DNA from: Sedimentisphaerales bacterium
GTDB lineage: Bacteria > Planctomycetota > Phycisphaerae > Sedimentisphaerales > SM23-30
Direction of reading: 5' to 3'
Assembly (NCBI GenBank): GCA_016934515.1
Contig: JAFGSR010000023.1
Location: 1-62,225, forward strand
Length of the DNA stretch: 62,225 nt
In this document: piece by piece, positions 1 to 9,500 of the stretch
Position numbering within the stretch: position 1 is the stretch's first letter
Layout: every line of letters starts with the position of its first letter
The notes under the pieces: generated by a model
Databases searched by the model: none
What the model saw: only the letters and a program-made list of their open reading frames with translations
What the model was told of the DNA's origin: nothing
Program-made: the position numbers and the translations under genes

Positions 1-81
1 GCAGATTAACGCAGATTAACACAGATTTTTTATAAAATTATATCCTACTGATGTGGTGGGGATTAAAATTTTGAGTTTTGG
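1..81 (+). repeat. Dispersed intergenic repeat, copy 1
   Basis: This stretch matches 44751-44820 in order: GCAGATTAACGCAG, then CAGATTT, then TATATCCTACTG, then TGGTGGG, then a shared TTAAAATTTTGAGTTTTGG-like end. The two copies differ by small indels. It is a dispersed noncoding repeat whose function is unknown. Confidence 0.7.
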
Positions 82-773
82 GCCTACCTTAGAGATTATA
101 GATTTTGAATTTTAGATTTTGGATGGAAGAAATAAATCCGCAGATTAATGCCGATCCGGCTTCGCTTAACGCTCGCTCGCCGTGCTGACGCACCGTCGCA
201 GCAGGCCGTGCTAGCGTAACGCCCGCCAAGACGGGCTTGTCGCGGTTGGCCACAGCAGGGAGGAAGCAAAGGATATTAGACACGAATTTGCACTGAAGAA
301 TTTGTACATATAGATACATAATAATGTAATATATTAACTTCAATAATATTTAATTCGCAGATTACAACGATCCGCCTTCGCATCTGTCTTCGCATGAAGC
401 TACGACATGACTAGCAAAGCTACGGCGAGACAGGTTTACGCAGATTTTAGGACGGCCACGAAAAAACACCCGCCAGTCATGTCGGGCTCGTCGCGGCTGG
501 TCGCAACAGGAACGAAGCTAAGAATATTAAGCGCGGATTTACACTGATATTTCAGGGTATAGGGGCTAGCGTTTAGTTGAAATGGCGGGCACGGCCCGCC
601 CTACGCGGATTCAATATTACCAGCAGGCGGGGCGGGCGGTCAACGATATAATGGCGGGTATTAGTATCGGCTTTATATACGCGGTTGCCGGGAGGAGTTG
701 TAATTGAAAACCAGATTTTTCAACAGTTCCGCTGTCCCTGGTTTTTCCGAAGAACAAAAGCAGCACAAAAGAC

Positions 774-843
774 AGCAGGGGCTGAAGGGCATCTTACAAA
801 ACTCGGATTTTTAGAGGGTAGCAGGGGCTGAAGGGCATCCTAC
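774..843 (+). repeat. Pair of 24-bp direct repeats
   Basis: The sequence AGCAGGGGCTGAAGGGCATC followed by YTAC occurs at 774-797 and 820-843, identical at 23 of 24 positions and starting 46 bp apart. It lies just beyond the stop codon of the DUF4432 gene. The origin is unknown; it may be a slipped or duplicated relic. Confidence 0.75.
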
Positions 844-869
844 GGTAATTAAAAGAAGTTTCCCTAAGG

Positions 870-1940
870 TTATTTTGCCTTTTTTATGAAAGCATCGATT
901 TGTTTTTTTTCTGTTAATACGCTGATCTCCAGGTCGTAGCACTTGCTTTTACCGGGAGCAAGATAAATAAGTTTTTTGTTTTTGCGGGCCTGGGCCTGTC
1001 CGATGGGAGGATTGGTTCCCGGTTCCAGGCCGGTGACATATTCGCCCGGTCCCCAATGCTGCCAATTGGTGAGCCAGGGTAGTTGCTTTTTGTTGAATTT
1101 CAGGGCAACGGCCAATCCCAATTTTTTGTTATAGAGACCGGCGAGGCACGTGCCGTTGGTATCGGGCTTGATATCAATAGCGGCACAAGCTTCGCCGGTG
1201 CCGCGGTGATCGTCCCGGGGTGCGGGAACTCTATGGAAATCATGTTTTTCGTTGAAAAGCGTTCTATCTTCGGGGCGCAGAGGCGACCATTGTCCCTGCC
1301 AAATAATTTCCGATCCATCATCTACCAGCGGCCAGCCAAAATTACAGTGGTACAACATCATATGAGGCACTTTGGAATTACCCCGATTGGCAACTTCATC
1401 GTGGATTTTAATAGTAGATTCCCCCAGATAGCCGGATATAGTCCTTCTCAATTCCAGGTTCGGACCAAATACACTCGATTGCTTGACGGAGGCGGTCAGA
1501 CTCATATTCAATTTGCCTGCAACAGGGTCCGGCTGGACGATTGATTCTATCGTTGCCGGAAGATTACTGATGCGGCCATGCAGGCCCCGATGGCCAAATT
1601 CATCGGTCTCCGGTCCTCCGATGTGGGTCAAGCCGCAGGTAGTCAAAAGTCCGCCGGCAAAAGTTGTAAGCCATTCCAAAGAACGATGGGCATCCGATCT
1701 AGGAGCTGAAACTCCAGAATGGCTAATCCAGGCAAGACTGTGCTGATTGTAAAAGGCATCGGCTATATCCAGGGCCCGGTCAATTACCAGTTTGAAGCGT
1801 AAGCCGGAACCGGTATTAAACCAGGCGATACGAACATTTCGACCCAATCCGTTATCTAAAACAGAGGTTTCAATCCCGCCTATTTGGGCATGGTTGACAA
1901 TTTTGTTCTGCCAGGGATATTTTGACTTTTGAATTTTCAT
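870..1940 (-). CDS. DUF4432 family protein (aldose-1-epimerase-like fold)
   Basis: This 356-residue cytoplasmic protein has the features of the DUF4432 family, which has the galactose-mutarotase beta-sandwich fold. Recognisable stretches are GLTHIGGPETDEFGHRGLHG near residue 110-125, MLYHCNFGWPL near 200 and the GPGEYVTGLEPGTNPP segment near 300, which carries the conserved Glu-Pro-Gly. Family members are thought to act on sugars; the substrate cannot be read from sequence. I chose the ATG at 1940 because AAAGGTG lies six bases before it; an upstream GTG at 1949 is less likely. It is the last gene of a minus-strand run after the symporter (27 bp to the upstream stop-side boundary at 1976), so it probably works on the imported sugar. 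Confidence 0.8.
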   Translation of the reverse strand: MKIQKSKYPWQNKIVNHAQIGGIETSVLDNGLGRNVRIAWFNTGSGLRFKLVIDRALDIADAFYNQHSLAWISHSGVSAPRSDAHRSLEWLTTFAGGLLTTCGLTHIGGPETDEFGHRGLHGRISNLPATIESIVQPDPVAGKLNMSLTASVKQSSVFGPNLELRRTISGYLGESTIKIHDEVANRGNSKVPHMMLYHCNFGWPLVDDGSEIIWQGQWSPLRPEDRTLFNEKHDFHRVPAPRDDHRGTGEACAAIDIKPDTNGTCLAGLYNKKLGLAVALKFNKKQLPWLTNWQHWGPGEYVTGLEPGTNPPIGQAQARKNKKLIYLAPGKSKCYDLEISVLTEKKQIDAFIKKAK

Positions 1941-1975
1941 GGAATACACCTTTCATAGTTCGCCAGCTAATTTCA

Positions 1976-3829
1976 TCAGAACTCGTCAGCTACAGGAGTT
2001 AGTTCAACATCTTCGTCTTTGTCAGGGAGGTGTTTGTACCAGGTGAAATACAATAAGAAGGAACAAATAGCCATAACGACGAAGGATAAGATCACCAGTT
2101 TCCACTGCTTGGTACAGATATAGGTTGAAACCAGGTATAATGCATGGAAACCAATAGCGGCGATGATTCCGGAGATAAAATCCAGGGCAAACGGTTCTTT
2201 TTTGAATTTTGGATTTTCGGTCAGCAGAGCATTTTTAACCGGTCCCCAGAAACCGGCGGGGTGAATTCTGCTATAAAAATCAGTAAGGACTTTCATTTCA
2301 GTAGGTTTAGAGAGCAGGGAAACAATAATGCATGGTATAAAACTAATCACAAACAATATCGGAAAAATTTTATAAACAGGCTGATCGGCAAAAAATATTA
2401 CTGCAATTATTGAAGCAACAACACCAGTTAATGTTCCAACTGCATAGCCAACTCCTTCAAAACGCCACCAGTACCAGCGCAGAACGTTGGGCATCAGTAC
2501 GGCGGTTCCAAGAAACATCATAATCCACAAGAAGATGGCATCTATGTTTCCGGCTTGCATTCCAACCAGGATCCCAGCGATAATAATGATTACGCTGCAT
2601 AAGCGGCTGGCCCGAACCAGTTCTTTGTTGGAAGCCTTTGGTCTTATAAGGTTATGATAGATATCCTGCGTAAGATAGGAAGCACCGGCATTAATCGTAG
2701 AAGAAAAAGTGGACATGAAGGCGGATAGCAAACCAGCTAAGACCAGACCTTTAATACCGATAGGCAACATGGTTCCGATAACAACGGGGTATAGATATTC
2801 AGGCTTTTCAAGATTACCTCCCCACTTCATGATGCCAATGACGCCGACTGCAGCGGAAACCATAAACATCGGCGTCAGGCAAATCCCCCATAACATACCG
2901 GCTTTACTGGCTTCACGAGGGCTTCGAGCTGACAGGAAGCGTTGCATATCGTAAAGCTGCTGTGGTCCACCGGAGGCCAGGAAGAGTCCTTTGGCGACCC
3001 AGGCGAAGCACATTAACAGAAAAAATTGGTAAGGTTCACCAATTTCCCAATTACTTATATATTCCCAGTTTCTTATAGGAACAAAGCCAAACCACTCGGG
3101 TGGTACTTCTTTTGCGATAGCATCGTAGGAGGAAATGGCAACGGCTTTACCGATGAGAATGAAAGAGCCAATCAAAATGATAGCAAATTGGATTACATTA
3201 GTCAGGACTACGCCGAACATACCAGCGGCTATGGTATAAATTCCAGTAATTGTAATTAAAATGATTGCCAGTTTGTGATTTACGGGAATACCCGGCAGAG
3301 TATTTGCAAGAAATTGTCCAAAAGAACTATCGGGAGGAATGAACATGTTAATAAAGTGACCGACGCCATATTCTGCAAAACCAATAAAAGCAACAGAAAT
3401 TATGATGGCCAGTATAGCAGAAGCAGTTCGAGCAAATTCACCCGCTGGTCCACAGCCAAAGCGTGTATTCATCCATTCGGCCCCGGTTACGACTTTACTG
3501 CGGCGGAGCCACTTGCCGATATAAGTCGCAAAAAAGCCCAGCATAATAGCAAACCCCCATTCCCACTGTATCCACATGAAGCGCGGGCCCATAATGTAAA
3601 AGAAGGCGATGGTCCACATGACGCCTGTAACGTCAAAATAACAAGAAGTACCGGAGATACCCAAGAGCCACCAGGGGATGCGACGACCGCCCAGGAAGTA
3701 GGAATCGACGCCGCGCGAAGCCAATCTGGTCAAGTAGGTACCGGCGACGAGAATGACTGCTAAATATATTCCGATAACTACTAAGTCAATCTTATCAACT
3801 GAAATTTCATGAACATTAAAAATACCCAT
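1976..3829 (-). CDS. Sodium:solute symporter (SSS family)
   Basis: This 617-residue inner-membrane protein has about 14 hydrophobic segments and typical SSS-family hallmarks: an N-terminal helix near residues 15-33, then SYFLGGRRIPWWLLGISGTS near 45-65, and the helix-rich core with GLVLAGLLSAFMSTFSSTIN near 360. It should import an organic solute, probably a sugar or sugar acid, coupled to sodium. Length fits the larger sugar-type SSS members. It lies 75 bp downstream of the FG-GAP gene and just upstream of the DUF4432 gene, so it is the likely uptake step of this cluster. A perfect palindrome overlaps its weak Shine-Dalgarno region (AAAGGA about 12 bases before the ATG). Confidence 0.92.
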   Translation of the reverse strand: MGIFNVHEISVDKIDLVVIGIYLAVILVAGTYLTRLASRGVDSYFLGGRRIPWWLLGISGTSCYFDVTGVMWTIAFFYIMGPRFMWIQWEWGFAIMLGFFATYIGKWLRRSKVVTGAEWMNTRFGCGPAGEFARTASAILAIIISVAFIGFAEYGVGHFINMFIPPDSSFGQFLANTLPGIPVNHKLAIILITITGIYTIAAGMFGVVLTNVIQFAIILIGSFILIGKAVAISSYDAIAKEVPPEWFGFVPIRNWEYISNWEIGEPYQFFLLMCFAWVAKGLFLASGGPQQLYDMQRFLSARSPREASKAGMLWGICLTPMFMVSAAVGVIGIMKWGGNLEKPEYLYPVVIGTMLPIGIKGLVLAGLLSAFMSTFSSTINAGASYLTQDIYHNLIRPKASNKELVRASRLCSVIIIIAGILVGMQAGNIDAIFLWIMMFLGTAVLMPNVLRWYWWRFEGVGYAVGTLTGVVASIIAVIFFADQPVYKIFPILFVISFIPCIIVSLLSKPTEMKVLTDFYSRIHPAGFWGPVKNALLTENPKFKKEPFALDFISGIIAAIGFHALYLVSTYICTKQWKLVILSFVVMAICSFLLYFTWYKHLPDKDEDVELTPVADEF

Positions 3830-3841
3830 GTGTTAGCTATC

Positions 3842-3853
3842 CTTTACGTAAAG
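3842..3853. promoter_or_regulatory. Candidate LacI-type operator before the symporter gene
   Basis: CTTTACGTAAAG is a perfect 12-bp palindrome centred on CG, the layout expected for LacI-family sites. It starts 13 bases before the symporter ATG and overlaps the AAAGGA ribosome-binding stretch, so a bound repressor would block expression. No binding data exist here; the assignment is by symmetry and position only. Confidence 0.35.
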
Positions 3854-3904
3854 TGAACCATAAGAACAATCTATACGTTTTCATATACTTTACAGAAATT
3901 TATT

Positions 3905-5242
3905 TTAGTATAAAGTGAAATTTACACCACAGCCTAAAGGGATTTTATTCGCTGGTTTCTTACCATTTTTATTTTGGTAAATATACACGGTGGAACTGCT
4001 AAACAAAATGACATCACGAATACCGTCGCCGTCCATATCTCCCTTTGAACAGATATAATTTGCGGAAGGCTGATCGACAGCAAAAACTGCAACAGGTTTT
4101 CCATATCCGTCATACATGGTGCGAGAACGACCAATAATGATTGATTCTAATCCTTGGCCAAACCAGTCAATCAAAAGATGATGTCGGCTTGAAGGTGTAT
4201 TGATTTCAGCCAGGAATTTGCCGTTTTCGTCAAGTATCCATAAAGGGCCTTTTCCTTTTGATTGCTCATGATCAATATCAACGACAATTTGTTTTCCTGG
4301 TAAGTCCTTCCTTAGCTTACCTATATTCACTGATTCGAAATGCCTGCCGGTAACCGTCCAAAGCATTTTACCTTGGCCATTGATTTTCGCAATACGGTTA
4401 CCGCCACAGAAAGTTAAAATCATACTAAATTTAGATGGGTCCGCATCTTTCTGAAATATTCTGGCACAGTCAAGATGCCCGCCATAATGTTTATTGTCTT
4501 CCAAGGGCCATTGCATAGATCCGTCTGGATTGAGTAAGGCATACCCGGCCATAATTTCATCTTTACCATCACCGTCGATGTCAATAGGACGAGGTTGATG
4601 AGCGGTTTTACAACCCCCAGGATTTTTAGCAGTCCAAAGTTGTTTGCCACTGTAATTATAAGCCCAAATTTGAGTATAGCGAGTTTTTACAAGAATATCT
4701 GACGGGAATTTATTGCCGGAGAGGTTGCAAAGTACGATACAATCCGATGATTCCGGGGGTATAGCAAAGCGGTGTTTTTCTTTTCCGGTCGTTCCATCAA
4801 TTTCAATAAGGTATTTATCGGCAGCAACAATAACTTCGTTTTTACCATCGCCGTTCCAATCATAAATCTGGCAGGCAACATCATGGTGTAATGAAGCGCG
4901 CCCGATTTCTGGATTTCCCCATTTCCAAATTATACTTCCGTCAAGTCGATGGGCTACGACTGAGCAAGTATAATGTATGTCACCCTTATTAACGTTCCGA
5001 GCGCTAACAATATCGGCGATTCCATCTCCATCAACATCTCCCGTAACGATCCATTGGCCACGATATGTTGGATCAAGAGAAATTACCTTCCAAGGTTTGA
5101 TGAGCGGTAAAGTTTCAACGGGGATATCACTATCCTTGACATTGGAAATCAATGGAGTTTGGGCAATACCTGACAGGCAAGAGGATGAAATAATCATAGC
5201 CATAAACACACTAATGATTTTAATACAGATTGGAATTTTCAT
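3905..5242 (-). CDS. Secreted FG-GAP/VCBS beta-propeller protein, rhamnogalacturonan-lyase-11-like
   Basis: An export signal (MKIPICIKIISVFMAM... ending near AQ) is followed by about 410 residues of FG-GAP repeats carrying calcium-loop motifs of the DxDGDG type: GDVDGDG, YDWNGDG, IDIDGDG and GDMDGDG. The same propeller forms the C-terminal part of the protein at 22388-25738, with long identical stretches such as VKTRYTQIWAY. Repeat order and the GHQxxDVDGDGKDEI-like segment recall family PL11 rhamnogalacturonan lyases, which are eight-bladed calcium-binding propellers. That link is from memory of the family, and catalytic residues were not verified. Start codon is uncertain: ATG at 5242 gives a clean signal peptide, but neither it nor the upstream ATG (5257) or TTG (5278) has a clear ribosome-binding site. 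The URO-D-family gene lies 59 bp upstream. Confidence 0.75.
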   Translation of the reverse strand: MKIPICIKIISVFMAMIISSSCLSGIAQTPLISNVKDSDIPVETLPLIKPWKVISLDPTYRGQWIVTGDVDGDGIADIVSARNVNKGDIHYTCSVVAHRLDGSIIWKWGNPEIGRASLHHDVACQIYDWNGDGKNEVIVAADKYLIEIDGTTGKEKHRFAIPPESSDCIVLCNLSGNKFPSDILVKTRYTQIWAYNYSGKQLWTAKNPGGCKTAHQPRPIDIDGDGKDEIMAGYALLNPDGSMQWPLEDNKHYGGHLDCARIFQKDADPSKFSMILTFCGGNRIAKINGQGKMLWTVTGRHFESVNIGKLRKDLPGKQIVVDIDHEQSKGKGPLWILDENGKFLAEINTPSSRHHLLIDWFGQGLESIIIGRSRTMYDGYGKPVAVFAVDQPSANYICSKGDMDGDGIRDVILFSSSTVYIYQNKNGKKPANKIPLGCGVNFTLY

Positions 5243-5301
5243 AGTAAATATTTTCATTAAAATAGTTAAGTAATTCAACGATACGATTACAGGTTAATAG
5301 T

Positions 5302-6477
5302 TTACACAATTAATTCAGGATTGCGTATTTCCCCGGCAGCGTCCACCATAGCTTTGAAGTTTTCCGGTTTTACGGGAGGGTTGATTTCGCTGGATGTAGC
5401 TAAAAACATACCACCGGTTTGCAAAACGTTGGTTTGACGAATATGCCGATGAACTTCCTTTCTGACCTGATCGGGAGTACCATGTTCCATTAATTCCACA
5501 CCATCAAGCCCGCCGGCCCAGACCTGGCCTGGATAGGAATTTTTCAAATTTACTACATCCATACCCGCGGCGGGTTCGAGACAGTAGAAGCCATCGACTC
5601 CACAGCCAATCAATGAGGGCAAAGCTTTCAGATAGTTTCCATCACTATGAAAGAGCGCTGTAATATCATGCTCATGCCAGGCATCGGTGAGTTTTTTCAC
5701 ATAAGGATAAAGGCAAGCCTGGAGGAAAGCAGGAGGAAAGATTGGCCCTCTTTTTTCGGAGAAATCTTCCGGGATCAGGATGACCGGAGACAAATCTTTG
5801 TCAGCTACCGCATGAATACGAAGCAACTCGTTTTCGGCGGAAACTTCCAGGTATTCATGCATAACTTCCGGGTAAGCAGCATAAAAGTAACTAAAGATTT
5901 CCAGCCCCATAGCATCGAACACGGCACACATTCCAGTAGTACTGAAATTAAGTATTACCGAGTCACCGATTTTCTGTTGCAGACCCAGCATATATTGCCG
6001 GTAATTTTCCCGGACAATATCGGCATCGAATTTACGACACTTAAAAGTATCTTCCTGCCCGGCAAGCCAGGGGCAGTCAGGTTCTAATTTAAGTTCCCGA
6101 ATTTTTTCAGTTTTTTTCATCAGCCAATCACGAGCGCCGTGTTCATCGGAGAAAGGACGACTCACATGCCAGGTATTCCAATTATCATTCTGCATTACGA
6201 AGCCATCTTCGGTAGTATAGCGGTCGGTACCTCGAGGTGCAGTTGGCGGCATAATGATATCGGTAGTTTTACGAATAACAGCGCAGATATCATCTATGGT
6301 GTAATTAAAACCGTTTATTTTTCTACAGGTGTATATTGAAATTACACCAGAATTGTAGCTTAGCTGTTCCAAAACAGCCACGCGGTCAACGGGCTGATGT
6401 TTCAATGTGTATTCAACGCGTTTGCGTTTGGGGATGGCATCATCTGGAAAAATCTTGTCGAAAGAATTGGTATCCAT
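5302..6477 (-). CDS. Uroporphyrinogen decarboxylase (URO-D) family protein
   Basis: This protein of about 391 residues has the URO-D superfamily pattern. It opens with KRKRVEYTLKHQPVDRVAV, the usual first helix and strand, continues with a FSTTGMCAVFDAMGLEIFSY region and ends with a GVDGFYCLEPAAGMDVVNLK / WAGGLDGVELMEHGTPDQVRKEV block. In catabolic clusters of anaerobes and planctomycetes, such proteins are usually not haem enzymes but relatives of corrinoid-dependent methyltransferases (MtaA/CmuA type). No corrinoid-binding protein is encoded nearby, so the reaction is unknown. ATG at 6477 matches the family start; a TTG at 6519 would add 14 residues, and neither has a good ribosome-binding site. 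It is followed by the FG-GAP gene. Confidence 0.8.
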   Translation of the reverse strand: MDTNSFDKIFPDDAIPKRKRVEYTLKHQPVDRVAVLEQLSYNSGVISIYTCRKINGFNYTIDDICAVIRKTTDIIMPPTAPRGTDRYTTEDGFVMQNDNWNTWHVSRPFSDEHGARDWLMKKTEKIRELKLEPDCPWLAGQEDTFKCRKFDADIVRENYRQYMLGLQQKIGDSVILNFSTTGMCAVFDAMGLEIFSYFYAAYPEVMHEYLEVSAENELLRIHAVADKDLSPVILIPEDFSEKRGPIFPPAFLQACLYPYVKKLTDAWHEHDITALFHSDGNYLKALPSLIGCGVDGFYCLEPAAGMDVVNLKNSYPGQVWAGGLDGVELMEHGTPDQVRKEVHRHIRQTNVLQTGGMFLATSSEINPPVKPENFKAMVDAAGEIRNPELIV

Positions 6478-6564
6478 GTCAGCAGATTTATTTATTGCTA
6501 AGCCTTTATATATGAACAACTTATGTGGAACAATAATTGGTAGTACAACAATTCATGGTTAATT

Positions 6565-9500
6565 TTAAAAATCACCATGATTAGGATTATCTGGTTCGTC
6601 AAGTTCCAGCAGGGCATATAATAGGAATCCGACACCATCATTGGACTGGTAATAGGGTTTAGCGGGATGGCCCTTGAAGATGCCGTTGGTGTAGAGTTTT
6701 TGAATAGCTTCGGTTGCAATATATTCTGCCATCTGTAGATGGTGGTTATCCTGAGTAGCACGGTAAAGGTGTACGAAAAAGGAAATTGCCCGCCCGTAGT
6801 TTTCCGCATAGGTGCCGTTGGTCAGCAATACGTCCGGCATGGATGCTTCGACTTCTTCCTTCCATCTACGGCCTAAGTAAGGAGGCAGATTTTTTTCGAT
6901 GACCTCAGCCCAATGATAAGCGATGGCTAAGAGTTCGGGATCATGAACTCCGCCACCAATATCAGAAACTTCATAAGCATAAAGTGAAGTTTGCGCAGCG
7001 ATGAGGGGAAATTCGTAAGTGAACATAATTGTGCGCCAGAGATCCACATAACCGGAGGGATAATATTTGACGTTATATCCACCAAATTGCCCTGAATCTA
7101 TTACCGGTGTACCATCTACCTTCAGCATGCCGTAATAGTTTCGAGCCACATCGTCCCAACCATATTGCTCATAAGCTTTGATATACGAGATTGCCTGGTT
7201 ACGGAAAACCGTATCACCGGAGAACTCATAGCAGCGCAGCAACTGAGAAGAATATGTACCGGATTCGCTGGTATATGAATATGGATGATCATATGTGTTT
7301 GGTAGTAAACCGGTTGTGGGATTTCGAGATTGCCAGTGCCAATCAGCAATGAGCTTGGCTTTATCGAGATAGTGTTGTTGGCCGGTGACGGCATACATAA
7401 AAGAAAACGCCATGGCAAAGGATCCACCGGAAAAGGCAAAATCGGCCCCGCATGAGCCACTGTCGTGACGATTATGTTTCCCGGTAGCTTTATCGCATAT
7501 ATGCCTGTCCCAGATCATATCAATTTCAGTAGTAACGGCGGCGGGATTAAGATCGTACATCGTATTCCAATCGGGGTGGATATTAAGAATTTCATGAATG
7601 CCGTCACCGCCGTATGATTCCGAATAAGCATTCCAATAGCTGTGCGAGCCCCAGTAAAACAGGCCGTTGGCCTTTTTGCAATAGTTCATAAAATAAGATA
7701 GATAATCATCCGCTGCATTGGCATATTTGGAATCTCCAGACATTTCACTGCACAGATACATTGATCTGATTAGAGGCTGATCGAGCCAGGCGTTTGAGCC
7801 AGCCGGGCTGAGTCGTCCATGACATGGCCGGCCTTCAGTGCGTACACAGGCGTCGTAGAAAACAGGATTACTAAGATTGTTTTCACAGAAACCAGGGCAG
7901 AAACCATTCAAAGGATCCTCAGGTGAGGTAAGCGTATCGACATTGATAATTGCCATCAGCATCGGTGCAGGGACAGGACCATAAACATCTTTTCCATTTT
8001 CTATCAGAGTATTCAGGCAGGCAAGCACATACTGTCGCCAGGGAATTTTACAATTTGGATCTTCCGGATTGATACACCGGTTCCAATCATCAGCTAAACT
8101 GCCATAGTTATACGTGTCGAAGGGATTCAGCCAGGAACTAACCAGGTAGTAAAGATCGAAGATATCTACATAACAATCGCTGTTATAATCAGCAATCATA
8201 CCAAAACCTGCAGACTGCAAGCCTTGGCAAGTACTCGGATTGCTCGAGGTGATCTGAAAACTCCAGATATCACCCCGGGCAGAATCTGTGGGGTTGATCT
8301 CATCAATCCGCCAATAATATATAGTATTAGGCTCCGAAACCGAAGGCAAATAGCTCTCATTGCCCAGCGGCTTCGTACCGCGTCCGGGAGGGACGTTGGG
8401 GTCAACGGCATTATTTACCTGATCATAGTCTGAACCAAAGTAAATATGATGAGAAACTGCATCGATGCCGGCGGACCAGCTTAATACCGAATTCGGTACT
8501 ACTACATAAGCACCATCTGCGGGAGCGGGATTTTTGGCCTTACCGGAAATCGTCGTGAAACTCCATATTTCCCCTTTGGTGGTACCGGAGGCACTTACCT
8601 CATCTATTCGCCAGTAATAAGTTGTTTCATAATCAAGAGGAGTGGGTGATGCATAAATCTCGTTACCGAGCAACTGATTGCCTCGACCGGGCAGGGTGAA
8701 GGGATCGGTGGCTTGCTTGACCTGGTTAAAATCGGTGCCAAGGTAGATATTGTGGGAAACCGCGTCCAGCCCCGGCAGCCAGGTTAAACTAATATTACGA
8801 GTGACATCTTCGGCTTCATTATTCGGTGTGGGGTCATATGCTTTCTCGGTCCATGGAGTAAAAGTCAAAAAGGCACGATTGCCAAAATAAACATCATCTT
8901 CCCAATCCGCCCGGACTTCGTATCCGGTTTCCATCGCCTTTATGACTATAGTCAGCTTATTATCGCCGGTTTTCTCCGCCAGAATCTTGGCCTGGTCCGC
9001 TGAACTGCCGGTGCTGGTCACATAAGTGTCATAGGCACTGGGCTCATTAATAATAGTGCCATAGTCATAAGCGCCAAGTGTATCCAAAGGAACTATGTTG
9101 GGATCGTAGGTACTGAAGTAACTAGTCCAGGTCAGGTTCTGGATAGGATTCCCGTTCATTTCTACAATGAAGGCTTCCGAGACCACCGGAAAAGTCGCGC
9201 TGGACCACTCATCCATACTAAAAAGATCCAGGGAAACCGATGAATATGATCCCGGGGGCAGAGAACTGAGATCGAACTCCAGCAAGGTGATGCGTCGTTG
9301 ATCCCCGGAGGAAATCAGACTGTTATAGATATTCAGGCCGTCATTTTCATAAAAAGAGTCAGTTTGTTCACGCAACCACCCTTCAGTTTCCACGTTGATT
9401 TGGGTAGTCGATTGCGTGGTGAAAGTCCAAGTGTCCCCGGTATAAATAATCGGATTACCAGTGCTGTTGGGGTCCGTCACATCCACCCGCCACCAGTAGG

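Larger units (their letters stand above)
1..869. other. Repeat-rich noncoding region
   Basis: No convincing gene lies here. The stretch holds several versions of a motif like GCAGATTAACGCAGATT, short GC-rich palindromes (for example GGCGGGC/GCCCGCC near 583-599), and a pair of 24-bp direct repeats at 774-797 and 820-843. The only sizeable open frame on the minus strand starts in AT-rich repeat sequence, lacks a ribosome-binding site and has no protein-like features. It looks like eroded intergenic repeat DNA at the edge of the polysaccharide cluster. Confidence 0.6.

Noticed and set aside
89-343. 84-codon open frame on the minus strand
   Set aside because: It runs through repeat-rich AT DNA, has no ribosome-binding site and shows no protein-like pattern.
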